From NCBI GenBank assembly GCA_007131725.1, contig SLPZ01000051.1, positions 1 to 55,242 of the forward strand: a DNA stretch of 55,242 nucleotides. Direction: 5' to 3'. The notes beneath the pieces were generated by a model, which ran no database searches, was not told the DNA's origin, and saw only the letters and a program-made list of their open reading frames with translations. Position numbers and translations under genes: made by a program. Positions 29,230 through 36,855 of this stretch are shown here, one piece after another. The DNA is from Balneolaceae bacterium (GTDB taxonomy: Bacteria; Bacteroidota; Rhodothermia; Balneolales; Balneolaceae). Every line of letters starts with the position of its first letter. Positions within the stretch are counted from its first letter, which is position 1.

Positions 29230-29799
29230 ATGGATACATCACTACAGGAACAATTAACTGTTAATTTTTTGAAAGAGATCAGTGTTACACGAGCTCTGAT
29301 AACAATTTTAATTGTAAGCGGAATAGCCCTCCTTTTTTTAATCTACCTGCTCTATTTCCGGGAAACTGCTGAAGCAGTCGACGCCTGGGTATATCAGCTT
29401 CCGGCGCTGAATGCTTTTCTAAATAGCATCAGCACGGTATTGATTGTTGCAGGATTTGTGGCGATCAAAAAAAAGAAGTTTATCCTTCATATGAGGTTCA
29501 TGCTCACTGCATTTATCTTCTCCGCCCTGTTTTTAATCAGCTACTTAGTGTATCACAATTTTGTTGGCCACACACCATTTCCCGGTGAAGGTTTTATCCG
29601 TCCGATTTACTTTACAATTCTGATCTCCCACATAATATTATCAGCTACTGTGGTGCCTCTGGTATTAACCAGTTACTATTTTGCTTTTGCAGGTAAATTT
29701 CGAACACACAGAAAAGTGTCTAAATGGACGTTCCCTGTTTGGCTTTACGTTTCAGTTACAGGTGTAATTATTTTCTTTATGCTAAATGCGTATGTGTGA
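29230..29799 (+). CDS. DUF420 family membrane protein (CtaM-like oxidase assembly factor)
   Basis: 189 residues with five predicted membrane helices (about 18-40, 52-70, 80-100, 118-142, 158-186). The conserved DUF420 features are LPALNAFLNSISTVLIVAGF, the HMRFMLTAFIFSALFL helix, YHNFVGHTPFPGEG, and the His of RTHRKVSKWTFPVWLYVSVTG. The Staphylococcus member CtaM is needed for assembly of an aa3-type oxidase. Divergent placement next to the ACIII-caa3 operon supports the same role here. Family assignment is strong; function is by analogy. Confidence 0.9.
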   Translation: MDTSLQEQLTVNFLKEISVTRALITILIVSGIALLFLIYLLYFRETAEAVDAWVYQLPALNAFLNSISTVLIVAGFVAIKKKKFILHMRFMLTAFIFSALFLISYLVYHNFVGHTPFPGEGFIRPIYFTILISHIILSATVVPLVLTSYYFAFAGKFRTHRKVSKWTFPVWLYVSVTGVIIFFMLNAYV

Positions 29800-29890
29800 G
29801 GAGCAGGGTAAAATTAATCTGTGTTATTCAGAAACGATTTTTACTTTGGACTGATATCTCAAATAGCGAGTAAAGATTCTGTGCCATTAT

Positions 29891-30049
29891 ATGAGTAAAA
29901 AAAGAGAATGTCCCGGTTGTGCCATAGAGGTAGACGCTGATGCTGATGTTTGCCCCATCTGCGGTTATGATTTTCCAAAACAGCCCAAATCCATACAGAT
30001 TGCAGTGTGGGTTTTTATTGCTTTGATGTTATTTTGGATTTTCTTTTGA
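29891..30049 (+). CDS. Zinc-ribbon, single-pass membrane microprotein
   Basis: A 52-residue frame. Residues 7-24 form a zinc ribbon with two knuckles (CPGC and CPICGYDFP); residues 36-52 are a hydrophobic, Trp-rich helix that ends the protein. This matches small zinc-ribbon domain proteins annotated across Bacteroidota-like genomes. It starts with ATG about 90 bases downstream of the DUF420 gene on the same strand, so it may share the transcript. The partner and function are unknown. Confidence 0.75.
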   Translation: MSKKRECPGCAIEVDADADVCPICGYDFPKQPKSIQIAVWVFIALMLFWIFF

Positions 30050-30154
30050 GCATATCGTGTTTTCCGGGTTTTATTCAGATATTATTTCTGGAAGTTTGCG
30101 GCACGTTTTGAAGGGACAATGTGTTTGCAATGGGGCAACAAAAATTATTTCTTT

Positions 30155-30763
30155 ATGAAAATTATATTATTAATATCAATTGTGTTTATGATGACTGAAC
30201 AGAGCCAGCAAAAAAACCAGCAGGATACCGAAGTTGCAGTATTCGGAGCCGGTTGTTTTTGGTGTGTTGAAGCCATTTATCAGCGGGTGAAAGGAGTGGT
30301 TGCCGTAGAATCGGGGTACGCCGGAGGCAATTTCAAAAATCCCACCTATGAACAGGTTGTTACTGGTAGAACGGGTCATGCCGAAGTAGCAAGGATTGAA
30401 TTTGATCCGGCGCAAATATCCTACGAAGAACTTCTCGAGGTTTTTTGGCACACCCATGATCCCACCACCCTGAATCGGCAGGGAGCTGATGTCGGTACAC
30501 AATACCGGTCTGCCATTTTTTATTTAACCGAAGATCAGAAGAAGATCGCAGAAAAATCACTGAAAAAAACTGATGCATCCGATCTTTGGGAAAATCCGAT
30601 CGTTACGGAAATCACTCCGCTATCGAATTACAGCAAAGCACAGGACTATCATCAAAATTACTTCAATAATAACCCTAACGCAGGCTACTGCATGGTTGTA
30701 ATTGCTCCTAAACTGGCCAAATTCAAAAAAGACTTTCCGCACCTTCTGCAGGAATCTCTTTGA
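30155..30763 (+). CDS. msrA: Peptide-methionine (S)-S-oxide reductase MsrA
   Basis: 202 residues when started at ATG 30155, where a short hydrophobic leader (MKIILLISIVFMM) begins; a longer frame from 30119 adds twelve unlikely residues. The catalytic GCFWC (Cys34, with Cys37) is followed by GYAGG, YEQVVTGRTGHAEV and WHTHDPTTLNRQGADVGTQYRS, all diagnostic. A likely resolving Cys sits in NAGYCMVV. It reduces the S-epimer of methionine sulfoxide. The leader suggests an envelope location, guarding secreted proteins next to the respiratory genes. Confidence 0.96.
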   Translation: MKIILLISIVFMMTEQSQQKNQQDTEVAVFGAGCFWCVEAIYQRVKGVVAVESGYAGGNFKNPTYEQVVTGRTGHAEVARIEFDPAQISYEELLEVFWHTHDPTTLNRQGADVGTQYRSAIFYLTEDQKKIAEKSLKKTDASDLWENPIVTEITPLSNYSKAQDYHQNYFNNNPNAGYCMVVIAPKLAKFKKDFPHLLQESL

Positions 30764-30852
30764 AAATTTTGATTTGATTTATAACGGAGATATGCTATTT
30801 ATTGGCAATCAAAAAAATTATTATCTAACGAACCTTTGAAAAAATCAGATTT

Positions 30853-31398
30853 ATGAAATCATTATTTGTATTGCTTCTAATTTTCTTTGCCTCAATGGGT
30901 TTCAGTAAAACTGCAACAGCACAGGAACGCACAACCGATCGTGTTTGGCAGAGCCCGAATGCGGCCGTTGCCCAGACAATCGGGCTGACTGAAGTGTCTT
31001 TAACCTATGGCCGGCCAGGTGTTCGCGACCGTGTGATTTTTGCCGATGACGGCCTGGTGCCGTTCAACAATGTATGGAGAACCGGCGCAAACGAATCCAC
31101 AGCCATTACGTTTTCGAATGATGTTCTGGTTGAAGGTGAATTTGTTGAAGAAGGAACCTATTCTCTTTACACCATTCCACGCGCTGATGAATGGACAATC
31201 ATCATCAACAATAAGCTATCATGGGGAACCCAGTACGATGAAACCGAAGATGTAATCCGGGTGGAGGTTCAGCCTGAAGAATCTTTCTATATGGATCAGA
31301 TGATGATCTATTTTGAAAATGTAACCCCGGAAGAGGGCGATCTCGTAATCCACTGGGATACGGTGAAAGTGCCGGTAAATATCCGGCCCGTGGAGTAA
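30853..31398 (+). CDS. DUF2911 domain-containing secreted protein
   Basis: 181 residues with a signal peptide (MKSLFVLLLIFFASMGFSKTATAQ). The domain is diagnosed by SPNAAVAQTIGLTEVSLTYGRPGVRDR, VPFNNVWRTGANEST and GTYSLYTIP, and ends in a beta strand-rich DTVKVPVNI segment. DUF2911 proteins are periplasmic or exported in Bacteroidota-like bacteria; function unknown. Followed at once by a mobile-element-like repeat. Confidence 0.9.
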   Translation: MKSLFVLLLIFFASMGFSKTATAQERTTDRVWQSPNAAVAQTIGLTEVSLTYGRPGVRDRVIFADDGLVPFNNVWRTGANESTAITFSNDVLVEGEFVEEGTYSLYTIPRADEWTIIINNKLSWGTQYDETEDVIRVEVQPEESFYMDQMMIYFENVTPEEGDLVIHWDTVKVPVNIRPVE

Positions 31399-31426
31399 TG
31401 GCTCGAATTTTACAACTGACAGAGTG

Positions 31427-31565
31427 AGGCTGTCCAAAAAGTGCGTCATCCCGTACTTGATACGGGATCTCCTCTCTTGGTTAAAAGCAGGAGATGCCTG
31501 ATCGAAGTCCGGCATCATGGTATCGAAATTGAATAATCTTATTGAACGCCCTTTTTGGACAACCT
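31427..31565. mobile_element. MITE-like element with 20-bp imperfect terminal inverted repeats
   Basis: The left end AGGCTGTCCAAAAAGTGCGT (31427-31446) and the right end (31546-31565) are inverted copies with 18 of 20 matches. Inside are hairpins ATCCCGTA/TACGGGAT and ATCTCCT/AGGAGAT. The element is too short to code for a transposase. A related copy missing the left end lies at about 48399-48535. Confidence 0.75.
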
Positions 31566-31673
31566 CTCCTGTAAGAGTTGTGGCCAATGGCAAATTTCCT
31601 GCTAAACAGTTGCACGCGATCCAGACATGATTGTTTTGGAATAACGCACTTTATCAATTCGAAAAGTCACAAG

Positions 31674-31715
31674 CGGGGACGCTTGCGCCATATCAGGTCG
31701 GGGACGCTTGCGCCA
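31674..31715. repeat. Tandem GGGGACGCTTGCGCCA repeats
   Basis: Two copies of CGGGGACGCTTGCGCCA about 25 bases apart, each next to AGGTC or similar. The same core occurs at 9261-9280 and 48373-48390. They lie just beyond the end of the TonB-dependent receptor gene, in the 358-base spacer that also holds the MITE-like element. Confidence 0.7.
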
Positions 31716-31756
31716 GTTCGTTTGACTTGCGCCATTTCATTTCAGGTAAAAGGTTT

Positions 31757-34228
31757 TTAGAAACGTATTCTCAAATTTGCCAGGATGTTTCTTGTTGCCT
31801 GCGGGTAGAAATAGTTAAAAAACTGCTCTTCGCCGCCGGAAATCCAGCCGAATGTGTATCCGTTCGAGACGTATTTTTCATTCAGGATATTGTTCACCTG
31901 AAGTGATGCAACGATACTGTTTACAAATGGGAAATTGCGCAGTTCGTAACGAATCAGTAAATCGTTCGTCCAGTAGGGATCTATTGAGCGTGCGCCGGAT
32001 TGGGTATTATCCAGGTATTGCCGGGATACAAATTGTGAAATCCACTCTGTGCTGAACCTGCCCGTTTGATATGTGAGAACAGAATTTGCAATAACGGACG
32101 GCGAGAACGAGATATCCACTCCTGTCAGGATTTGAGACTGCTGTCCTCCTGCATCAAAATCATCCAGAAAGTGCTCATATTCATTAATTTTATTTCTGCT
32201 GAATGTGGCATTGCCGCTCCAGTGCAGTGTGGGTAAAATCCGGGCTCCCAGTTCCAGCTCAATCCCGGCACGGTAGCTTTCTGGTACATTTTCGCGCACA
32301 ATGTTGCCAACATCATTCACCTCACCGGTGTTAATCAACTGATCGCGGTATAGCATGTAGTAAAGATTCACACCTGCCTCAATGCGTCCGAAATCGCCCC
32401 TGTAACCCAGCTCAAAATCATAGAGGCGTTCAGGATCGGGCCGGCTTTCTTCTGTTGATTCAACGTAATCCCGGCGGGTTGGCTCCTTTCCGCCAACACT
32501 CACGGATGCAAACGCACGCTGCCCTTCGGCAAATCGGTATACTACCCCGGCTTTGGGGTTAAAGAAATTGATGCGGTCACTTTGGGTAACATCGGCCACA
32601 TCCCCGGTATCCCCGTCAATCCGCAAGCCGAGAAACCGGTAAGTGACAGCACGATACTGTAAGTCCAGGTAGGTGTTGAAAGAGGGTGAGAAATAGTAGT
32701 TCATTTTACCGAAAATGTTGAAATCGGTTTTGAAGCCGTTGTTGTCGTAGTAACGGTCACCGATGTCACTGTCTCCGGCAAAACGCGCCCAGATCACTTC
32801 ACCAAAATGGTCGCCGTCATATTCGTTGTACCCACCCCCGAAGGTAAGATCCCACTGCTCGGGCAAGCTGTATTCTGTGTTAAATACCAGGCCGTAAAAA
32901 TGATTGTCGAGCCAGCGACGCCGCACCAGGTCAGACCGGTCAATCACTTCATCACCTATCTCAACAGGGCTGATGTTGTACGTGCTTAACCTGTCGTTTC
33001 TTCGGAATTGCTCAAAATAACCGCGCCCGTACGTGTAATGAAGTGAAGCATTGGCATTCCAGTTGTCTTGTATCTGATACGAATAGTGAAGCTGATAGTG
33101 ATCCTGCTGGTAATTATCTACCTGGTTGTCGTACGTAAATTCGTTGAACCGGCGGTTTCCGAGATTTTCAAGCCAGTGGGCGGCATCTTCTTCACCGAGC
33201 CAAAGCTGACTGATGTAGTGCTCCAACTGGGACTGGTCGTTATTCAGAATAGGTTCGGGTACACCGTTCCAGGCCTGATAGGTAACCTCCTGCCCGGAAA
33301 ATACATCAGCCTTCAGCAAGCTGCGGTCACCAAGCCGCGATCCCGAGAGGTAGAACGACCGGAGATCGGATGTGGCACGGTCAATATATCCGTCTGAATC
33401 GATTTTGGATAGACGGCCTTCAATCTGCCAGCCGTTATCCAGGATGCCTGAACCAATCTGCACGTTGGCTTTTCTTGTTCCGAATGAGCCGATTCCGGTA
33501 TTAAGCTCTCCGTAAGCGTCCGGACTCATGATGGCTGTTTGCAGGTTCATCGTACCGCCAAATGCGCCTGCACCGTGTGTGGATGTTCCCACACCGCGTT
33601 GTATCTGAATGTTTTGTGTTGATGATGCCAGGTCAGGCAGATTTACCCACCACACCCCATGAGATTCAGCATCGTTAAGAGGGATTCCGTTTACAGTTAC
33701 ATTTATTCGGCCCGGATCAACTCCGCGGATTCGAATGCTTGTGTAGCCGATTCCTGCACCTGCATCCGAGGTGGAAACAACGGAAGGAGTGGTTTGCACC
33801 AGGAAAGGAATATCCTGGCCAAAATTCCGGCTTTCAATTTCTTCGCGGCTGATATTGCTGTAAGCAATGGGTGTGGTGTCATCAACCCGCAGGGCGCTCA
33901 CGAAAATTTCGCCGGTCATGTAAACCTGCTCTCTGAGCCCGATCTCCAAAAATTCGGCTTCATCCGTGACAGGAATATTCACCGTATGATATCCAACAAA
34001 ACTGACTGTCAGTTCAGAACTGTCTGAAATCAGGTCAATTGAGAATGAGCCGTCACTGCCGGCAGAAGTGCCGTTTGTAGTTCCGGTTTCGATGATTGTG
34101 GCGCCTTCCAGAGGCAGACCTGTATCCTGGTCAAAAACCCGGCCTTCAATGGTTTGTGCTTGAATTTGAAATGATGCCCCGATGAGAAATAAAATCAGGG
34201 TAAAAAGAGTTGATAAATATTTAAGCAT
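31757..34228 (-). CDS. TonB-dependent outer-membrane receptor, TPP-riboswitch controlled (probable thiamin uptake)
   Basis: 823 residues from ATG 34228, chosen because MLKYLSTLFTLILFLIGASFQIQAQ is a signal peptide and GGAGG lies seven bases upstream. A CarboxypepD_reg-like domain (IEGRVFDQDTGLPLEGATI) precedes the plug (TSIRIRGVDPGRINVTVNGI, GVGTSTHGAGAFGG) and a 22-strand barrel ending in ILANLRIRF with a terminal Phe. It would import a substrate across the outer membrane using TonB energy. The TPP riboswitch upstream argues that the substrate is thiamin or a precursor. No thiamin genes are adjacent. Confidence 0.93.
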   Translation of the reverse strand: MLKYLSTLFTLILFLIGASFQIQAQTIEGRVFDQDTGLPLEGATIIETGTTNGTSAGSDGSFSIDLISDSSELTVSFVGYHTVNIPVTDEAEFLEIGLREQVYMTGEIFVSALRVDDTTPIAYSNISREEIESRNFGQDIPFLVQTTPSVVSTSDAGAGIGYTSIRIRGVDPGRINVTVNGIPLNDAESHGVWWVNLPDLASSTQNIQIQRGVGTSTHGAGAFGGTMNLQTAIMSPDAYGELNTGIGSFGTRKANVQIGSGILDNGWQIEGRLSKIDSDGYIDRATSDLRSFYLSGSRLGDRSLLKADVFSGQEVTYQAWNGVPEPILNNDQSQLEHYISQLWLGEEDAAHWLENLGNRRFNEFTYDNQVDNYQQDHYQLHYSYQIQDNWNANASLHYTYGRGYFEQFRRNDRLSTYNISPVEIGDEVIDRSDLVRRRWLDNHFYGLVFNTEYSLPEQWDLTFGGGYNEYDGDHFGEVIWARFAGDSDIGDRYYDNNGFKTDFNIFGKMNYYFSPSFNTYLDLQYRAVTYRFLGLRIDGDTGDVADVTQSDRINFFNPKAGVVYRFAEGQRAFASVSVGGKEPTRRDYVESTEESRPDPERLYDFELGYRGDFGRIEAGVNLYYMLYRDQLINTGEVNDVGNIVRENVPESYRAGIELELGARILPTLHWSGNATFSRNKINEYEHFLDDFDAGGQQSQILTGVDISFSPSVIANSVLTYQTGRFSTEWISQFVSRQYLDNTQSGARSIDPYWTNDLLIRYELRNFPFVNSIVASLQVNNILNEKYVSNGYTFGWISGGEEQFFNYFYPQATRNILANLRIRF

Positions 34229-34232
34229 ATAG

Positions 34233-34258
34233 CCTCCATCAATAAAGATTGAAGGAGG
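34233..34258 (-). promoter_or_regulatory. Shine-Dalgarno-sequestering hairpin (riboswitch expression platform)
   Basis: On the minus strand CCTCC-TT-CAAT-CTTT-ATTG-AT-GGAGG folds so that the GGAGG ribosome-binding site of the receptor gene is paired. A strong GGAGG is unusual in this genome region, which fits translational control by the riboswitch. Confidence 0.65.
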
Positions 34259-34261
34259 GGG

Positions 34262-34296
34262 TTTAACTTGCATTTGTGGAAGTTTTGCAAGTTAAA
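34262..34296 (-). promoter_or_regulatory. Perfect 11-bp hairpin between riboswitch and ribosome-binding site
   Basis: TTTAACTTGCA and TGCAAGTTAAA form a perfect stem directly after the aptamer and before the SD hairpin. In the − direction it is followed by C-rich sequence, not a T-run, so it is not a classical terminator. It is probably part of the expression platform. Confidence 0.6.
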
Positions 34297-34297
34297 G

Positions 34298-34386
34298 ATC
34301 GGTTTCCCTACGCCGGTATTACCCGGTTCAGGTTCACAGGGTATGATCTCAGTTCCGTTTTTTCATCCGGAACACCCCCAACCTTT
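34298..34386 (-). promoter_or_regulatory. TPP riboswitch (THI element)
   Basis: The minus strand reads GGTTGGGGGTGTTCC, then CTGAGAT, ACCC, GAACCTGA and TAATACCGGCGTAGGGA followed by AACC, the conserved core of the thiamin pyrophosphate aptamer. The P1 helix is GGTT (34380-34383) with AACC (34301-34304). Binding of TPP normally lowers expression of the downstream gene, here the TonB-dependent receptor. Confidence 0.95.
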
Positions 34387-34455
34387 TGTTGGTTTAGAAG
34401 TTTAAAAATAGGCAGGAAAGCCGTATGCTTCAAGAAAAACATTCAGGCCGTAGCA

Positions 34456-35703
34456 ATGAATTACCGAATTAACCAAACCTTATTATCATCAGCATTATTA
34501 CTTTTTGTTTTTTTTGGATGTAAGCCCGAAAAGCTTGAAATAACATCCGAAGAATATCTTCAGGAACACATTGAATGGCTAAGCGATATTGAAAGGGGAG
34601 GGAGGCTTGCAGGTTCCATACATGAAGCTGATGCCGCCAATTATATTGCCGACCGTTTTTTGCAATACGGGCTGGAACCCGCCGGCGACCAGGGAACCTA
34701 TTTTCAGCAGTTTATTCTTACAGGGCCTATGGTTCAGATTATGGGTAAGGAAAATTATTTATCGAGAAATGTGGCGGGGCTGATTGAAGGCCGAAAACAT
34801 CCGGAAAGATATATTATTATTGGTGCGCATTACGACGGGCAGGGAAAAGGTGGGGCCATCTCCATGGAGCACAACAGTGAACCGGCAATTCACCCCTCGG
34901 CAGATGACAACGCATCGGGTACGGCCGGACTGCTTTATCTGGCACGCCATTTTTCTGAAAACCCGGCCAATCACTCCATTCTGCTGATCGCGTTTTCGGG
35001 TGAGGAAATGGGGCTTCTGGGTTCGCGCCATTTTGCAGAAGAGATGGAAATGACCGCAGATTCTGTTATGGCAATGATTAATATTGACATGATCGGCAGA
35101 TTAACCGAGGGAGAACTCACAATTTTTGGAACCGGCACTGCCAATATCTGGGACGATCTGCTCGATTCGATTCCTGATGATATGCTCACAATTACGAGAA
35201 CTCCGGGAGGTATGGGCAGCAGCGATCACGCATCTTTTTATGAAGTTGGCATACCTGTATTGCACTACTTTACCGGAATTCATGAAGATTATCACCGCTC
35301 AACCGATACGGCAGATAAAATCAATTTTACGGGCATGGAGTGGGTGCTGGAGCATCTGAAAAATACCGTTGCACATCTGGATGAAATGGACATATCAGAC
35401 GTTGAATTTCAGGAGTCTACGGATCCGCGAAGCACTGTAATGAGAGGAGACGGAATAAGGCTTGGTGTGATTCCCGATTATACCTATTCGGGACCCGGAT
35501 TCAAGGTTGAGTCGGTACGCGATGGCCAGCCTGCTGAACGTGCCGGTTTTGAAGAAGGCGATATTGTACTGGAAATGAACAGTGATACAATCCAGGATCT
35601 GTTTGATTACGCTCAAAAACTTGGTGAATTTAGCGAGGGTGATGAAGTAACCTTCAAAGTTCAGCGCGGTGATGAAGAAATTGAACTGATTGTTGAGTTT
35701 TAA
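34456..35703 (+). CDS. M28 family peptidase lipoprotein with C-terminal PDZ domain
   Basis: 415 residues from ATG 34456; the longer frame from 34276 runs antisense through the riboswitch and is rejected. Lipoprotein signal with FVFFGC (C22). The M28 motifs are GAHYDGQGKGG, ADDNASGTAG, FSGEEMGLLGS, NIDMIGR and SSDHASFYEVGIPVLHYFTG. The PDZ domain covers about the last 95 residues (GFKVESVRDGQPAERAGFEE). Probably an exported aminopeptidase. It is divergent from the receptor gene and shares a short promoter region with it. Confidence 0.93.
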   Translation: MNYRINQTLLSSALLLFVFFGCKPEKLEITSEEYLQEHIEWLSDIERGGRLAGSIHEADAANYIADRFLQYGLEPAGDQGTYFQQFILTGPMVQIMGKENYLSRNVAGLIEGRKHPERYIIIGAHYDGQGKGGAISMEHNSEPAIHPSADDNASGTAGLLYLARHFSENPANHSILLIAFSGEEMGLLGSRHFAEEMEMTADSVMAMINIDMIGRLTEGELTIFGTGTANIWDDLLDSIPDDMLTITRTPGGMGSSDHASFYEVGIPVLHYFTGIHEDYHRSTDTADKINFTGMEWVLEHLKNTVAHLDEMDISDVEFQESTDPRSTVMRGDGIRLGVIPDYTYSGPGFKVESVRDGQPAERAGFEEGDIVLEMNSDTIQDLFDYAQKLGEFSEGDEVTFKVQRGDEEIELIVEF

Positions 35704-35783
35704 AAGATCAACAAAATTATAGCAGTTGGTTTCAATGTATTTCCTCAAGATAATAAGCCCTTTGGGAGAAGTTGACATAAGGC

Positions 35784-35820
35784 AGTTGGCAGTTGACAAT
35801 TTTTTTGTCAACTGCCAACT
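35784..35820. repeat. Perfect 16-bp hairpin with T5 loop
   Basis: AGTTGGCAGTTGACAA (35784-35799) and TTGTCAACTGCCAACT (35805-35820) form a perfect stem in the spacer between the M28-PDZ and TPR genes. No T-run follows on the plus strand. It may act as a terminator or be a dispersed repeat remnant. Confidence 0.6.
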
Positions 35821-35898
35821 ATATATCGACAACCTGTTGGTATTAACGACGCTTTATGCGACTAAAGAATAAATTTAAAAAATTAAATACGATAATTA

Positions 35899-36849
35899 AT
35901 GAACAAGGAATTTCATTTGAGTAATATTTTTATCAGCCTGATTGCAACAGCACTTCTGGTTAGTGCGTGCAGTGAAAGCCATGATCTGCCGCCTGCTCCG
36001 TCGGGTGTTCAGGCCTATTCACTGCTGGGTGATACACTTTTTACACCCCAAATTTCATCCGAGACATTTGATCTTTACAATGAACAACTGCTGGAGGCCA
36101 TTCTTGAGTACAGAGTCGATCCGGAAGATCCGGAGGTGTTGATCTGGCTCGGCAGGAGAACGGCCTATCTTGGGGAATATCGCGAAGCCGTCCGGATTTT
36201 TACTGAGGCCATCTATAAACACCCGGAAGATCCCAGGATGTACCGCCACAGAGGGCACCGCTATCTCACACTTCGTTTGTTTGATATGGCACTCAGTGAT
36301 TTCAGAAATGCCGAATCCTTGATGCGAAATATGCCCGATCAGGTTGAACCCGACGGTTTGCCCAATCCGCAGGATATTCCCACAAGTACACTCAAATCCA
36401 ACGTGTGGTATCACATGGGATTGGCTTATTATGTGAAGGGGGAATTCAATGAGGCAAGAGAAGCCTATGAAAAAGCACTCGAGCTGGATTTAACGGATGA
36501 TATGAAGGTTGCCGTTCTTTACTGGTACTATATGACTTTAAAGAGGGAGGGCAAGGATGAACAAGCCGGCCGTGCCATTGCCGGTATCAACGAAGAGATC
36601 GAGTTGTTGGAAAATGAAGTATACCTGAATCTGCTTCTTGTCTTTAATGGCATTTTTGACGCCGACCGGCTCGTTGAACACACCGATGACGCCCTTCGGG
36701 ATGCAACTCTCGGATACGGCCTTGGAAACTGGCATTACATCAACGGAAGAGAAGAACGGGCATATGAAATCTGGCAGAATATTTACGACAACGGAGAGTG
36801 GCCGGCGTTCGGTTTTATTGCTGCAGAGGCAGAATTAGCGAGGAGATAA
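35899..36849 (+). CDS. TPR-containing lipoprotein
   Basis: 316 residues with a lipoprotein signal (ATALLVSAC, C24). Tetratricopeptide-like helical pairs are visible at about 72-135 (DPEVLIWLGRRTAYLGEYREA; HPEDPRMYRHRGHRYLTL) and 170-205 (WYHMGLAYYVKGEFNEAREAYEKAL). No catalytic motif. Likely an envelope scaffold. Its stop codon is only six bases from the stop of the convergent smc gene, so the two transcripts must overlap. Confidence 0.88.
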   Translation: MNKEFHLSNIFISLIATALLVSACSESHDLPPAPSGVQAYSLLGDTLFTPQISSETFDLYNEQLLEAILEYRVDPEDPEVLIWLGRRTAYLGEYREAVRIFTEAIYKHPEDPRMYRHRGHRYLTLRLFDMALSDFRNAESLMRNMPDQVEPDGLPNPQDIPTSTLKSNVWYHMGLAYYVKGEFNEAREAYEKALELDLTDDMKVAVLYWYYMTLKREGKDEQAGRAIAGINEEIELLENEVYLNLLLVFNGIFDADRLVEHTDDALRDATLGYGLGNWHYINGREERAYEIWQNIYDNGEWPAFGFIAAEAELARR

Positions 36850-36855
36850 AATCGC

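Noticed and set aside
31597-31700. Possible coding frames in the spacer after DUF2911
   Set aside because: Short, overlapping repeat sequence, with no conserved features.
34276-34455. N-terminal extension of the M28-PDZ gene
   Set aside because: It would translate the antisense of the TPP riboswitch; the internal ATG at 34456 begins a clear lipoprotein signal.
35784-35820. 16-bp hairpin considered as a rho-independent terminator
   Set aside because: The T-run is in the loop, not after the stem, so it is kept as a repeat only.
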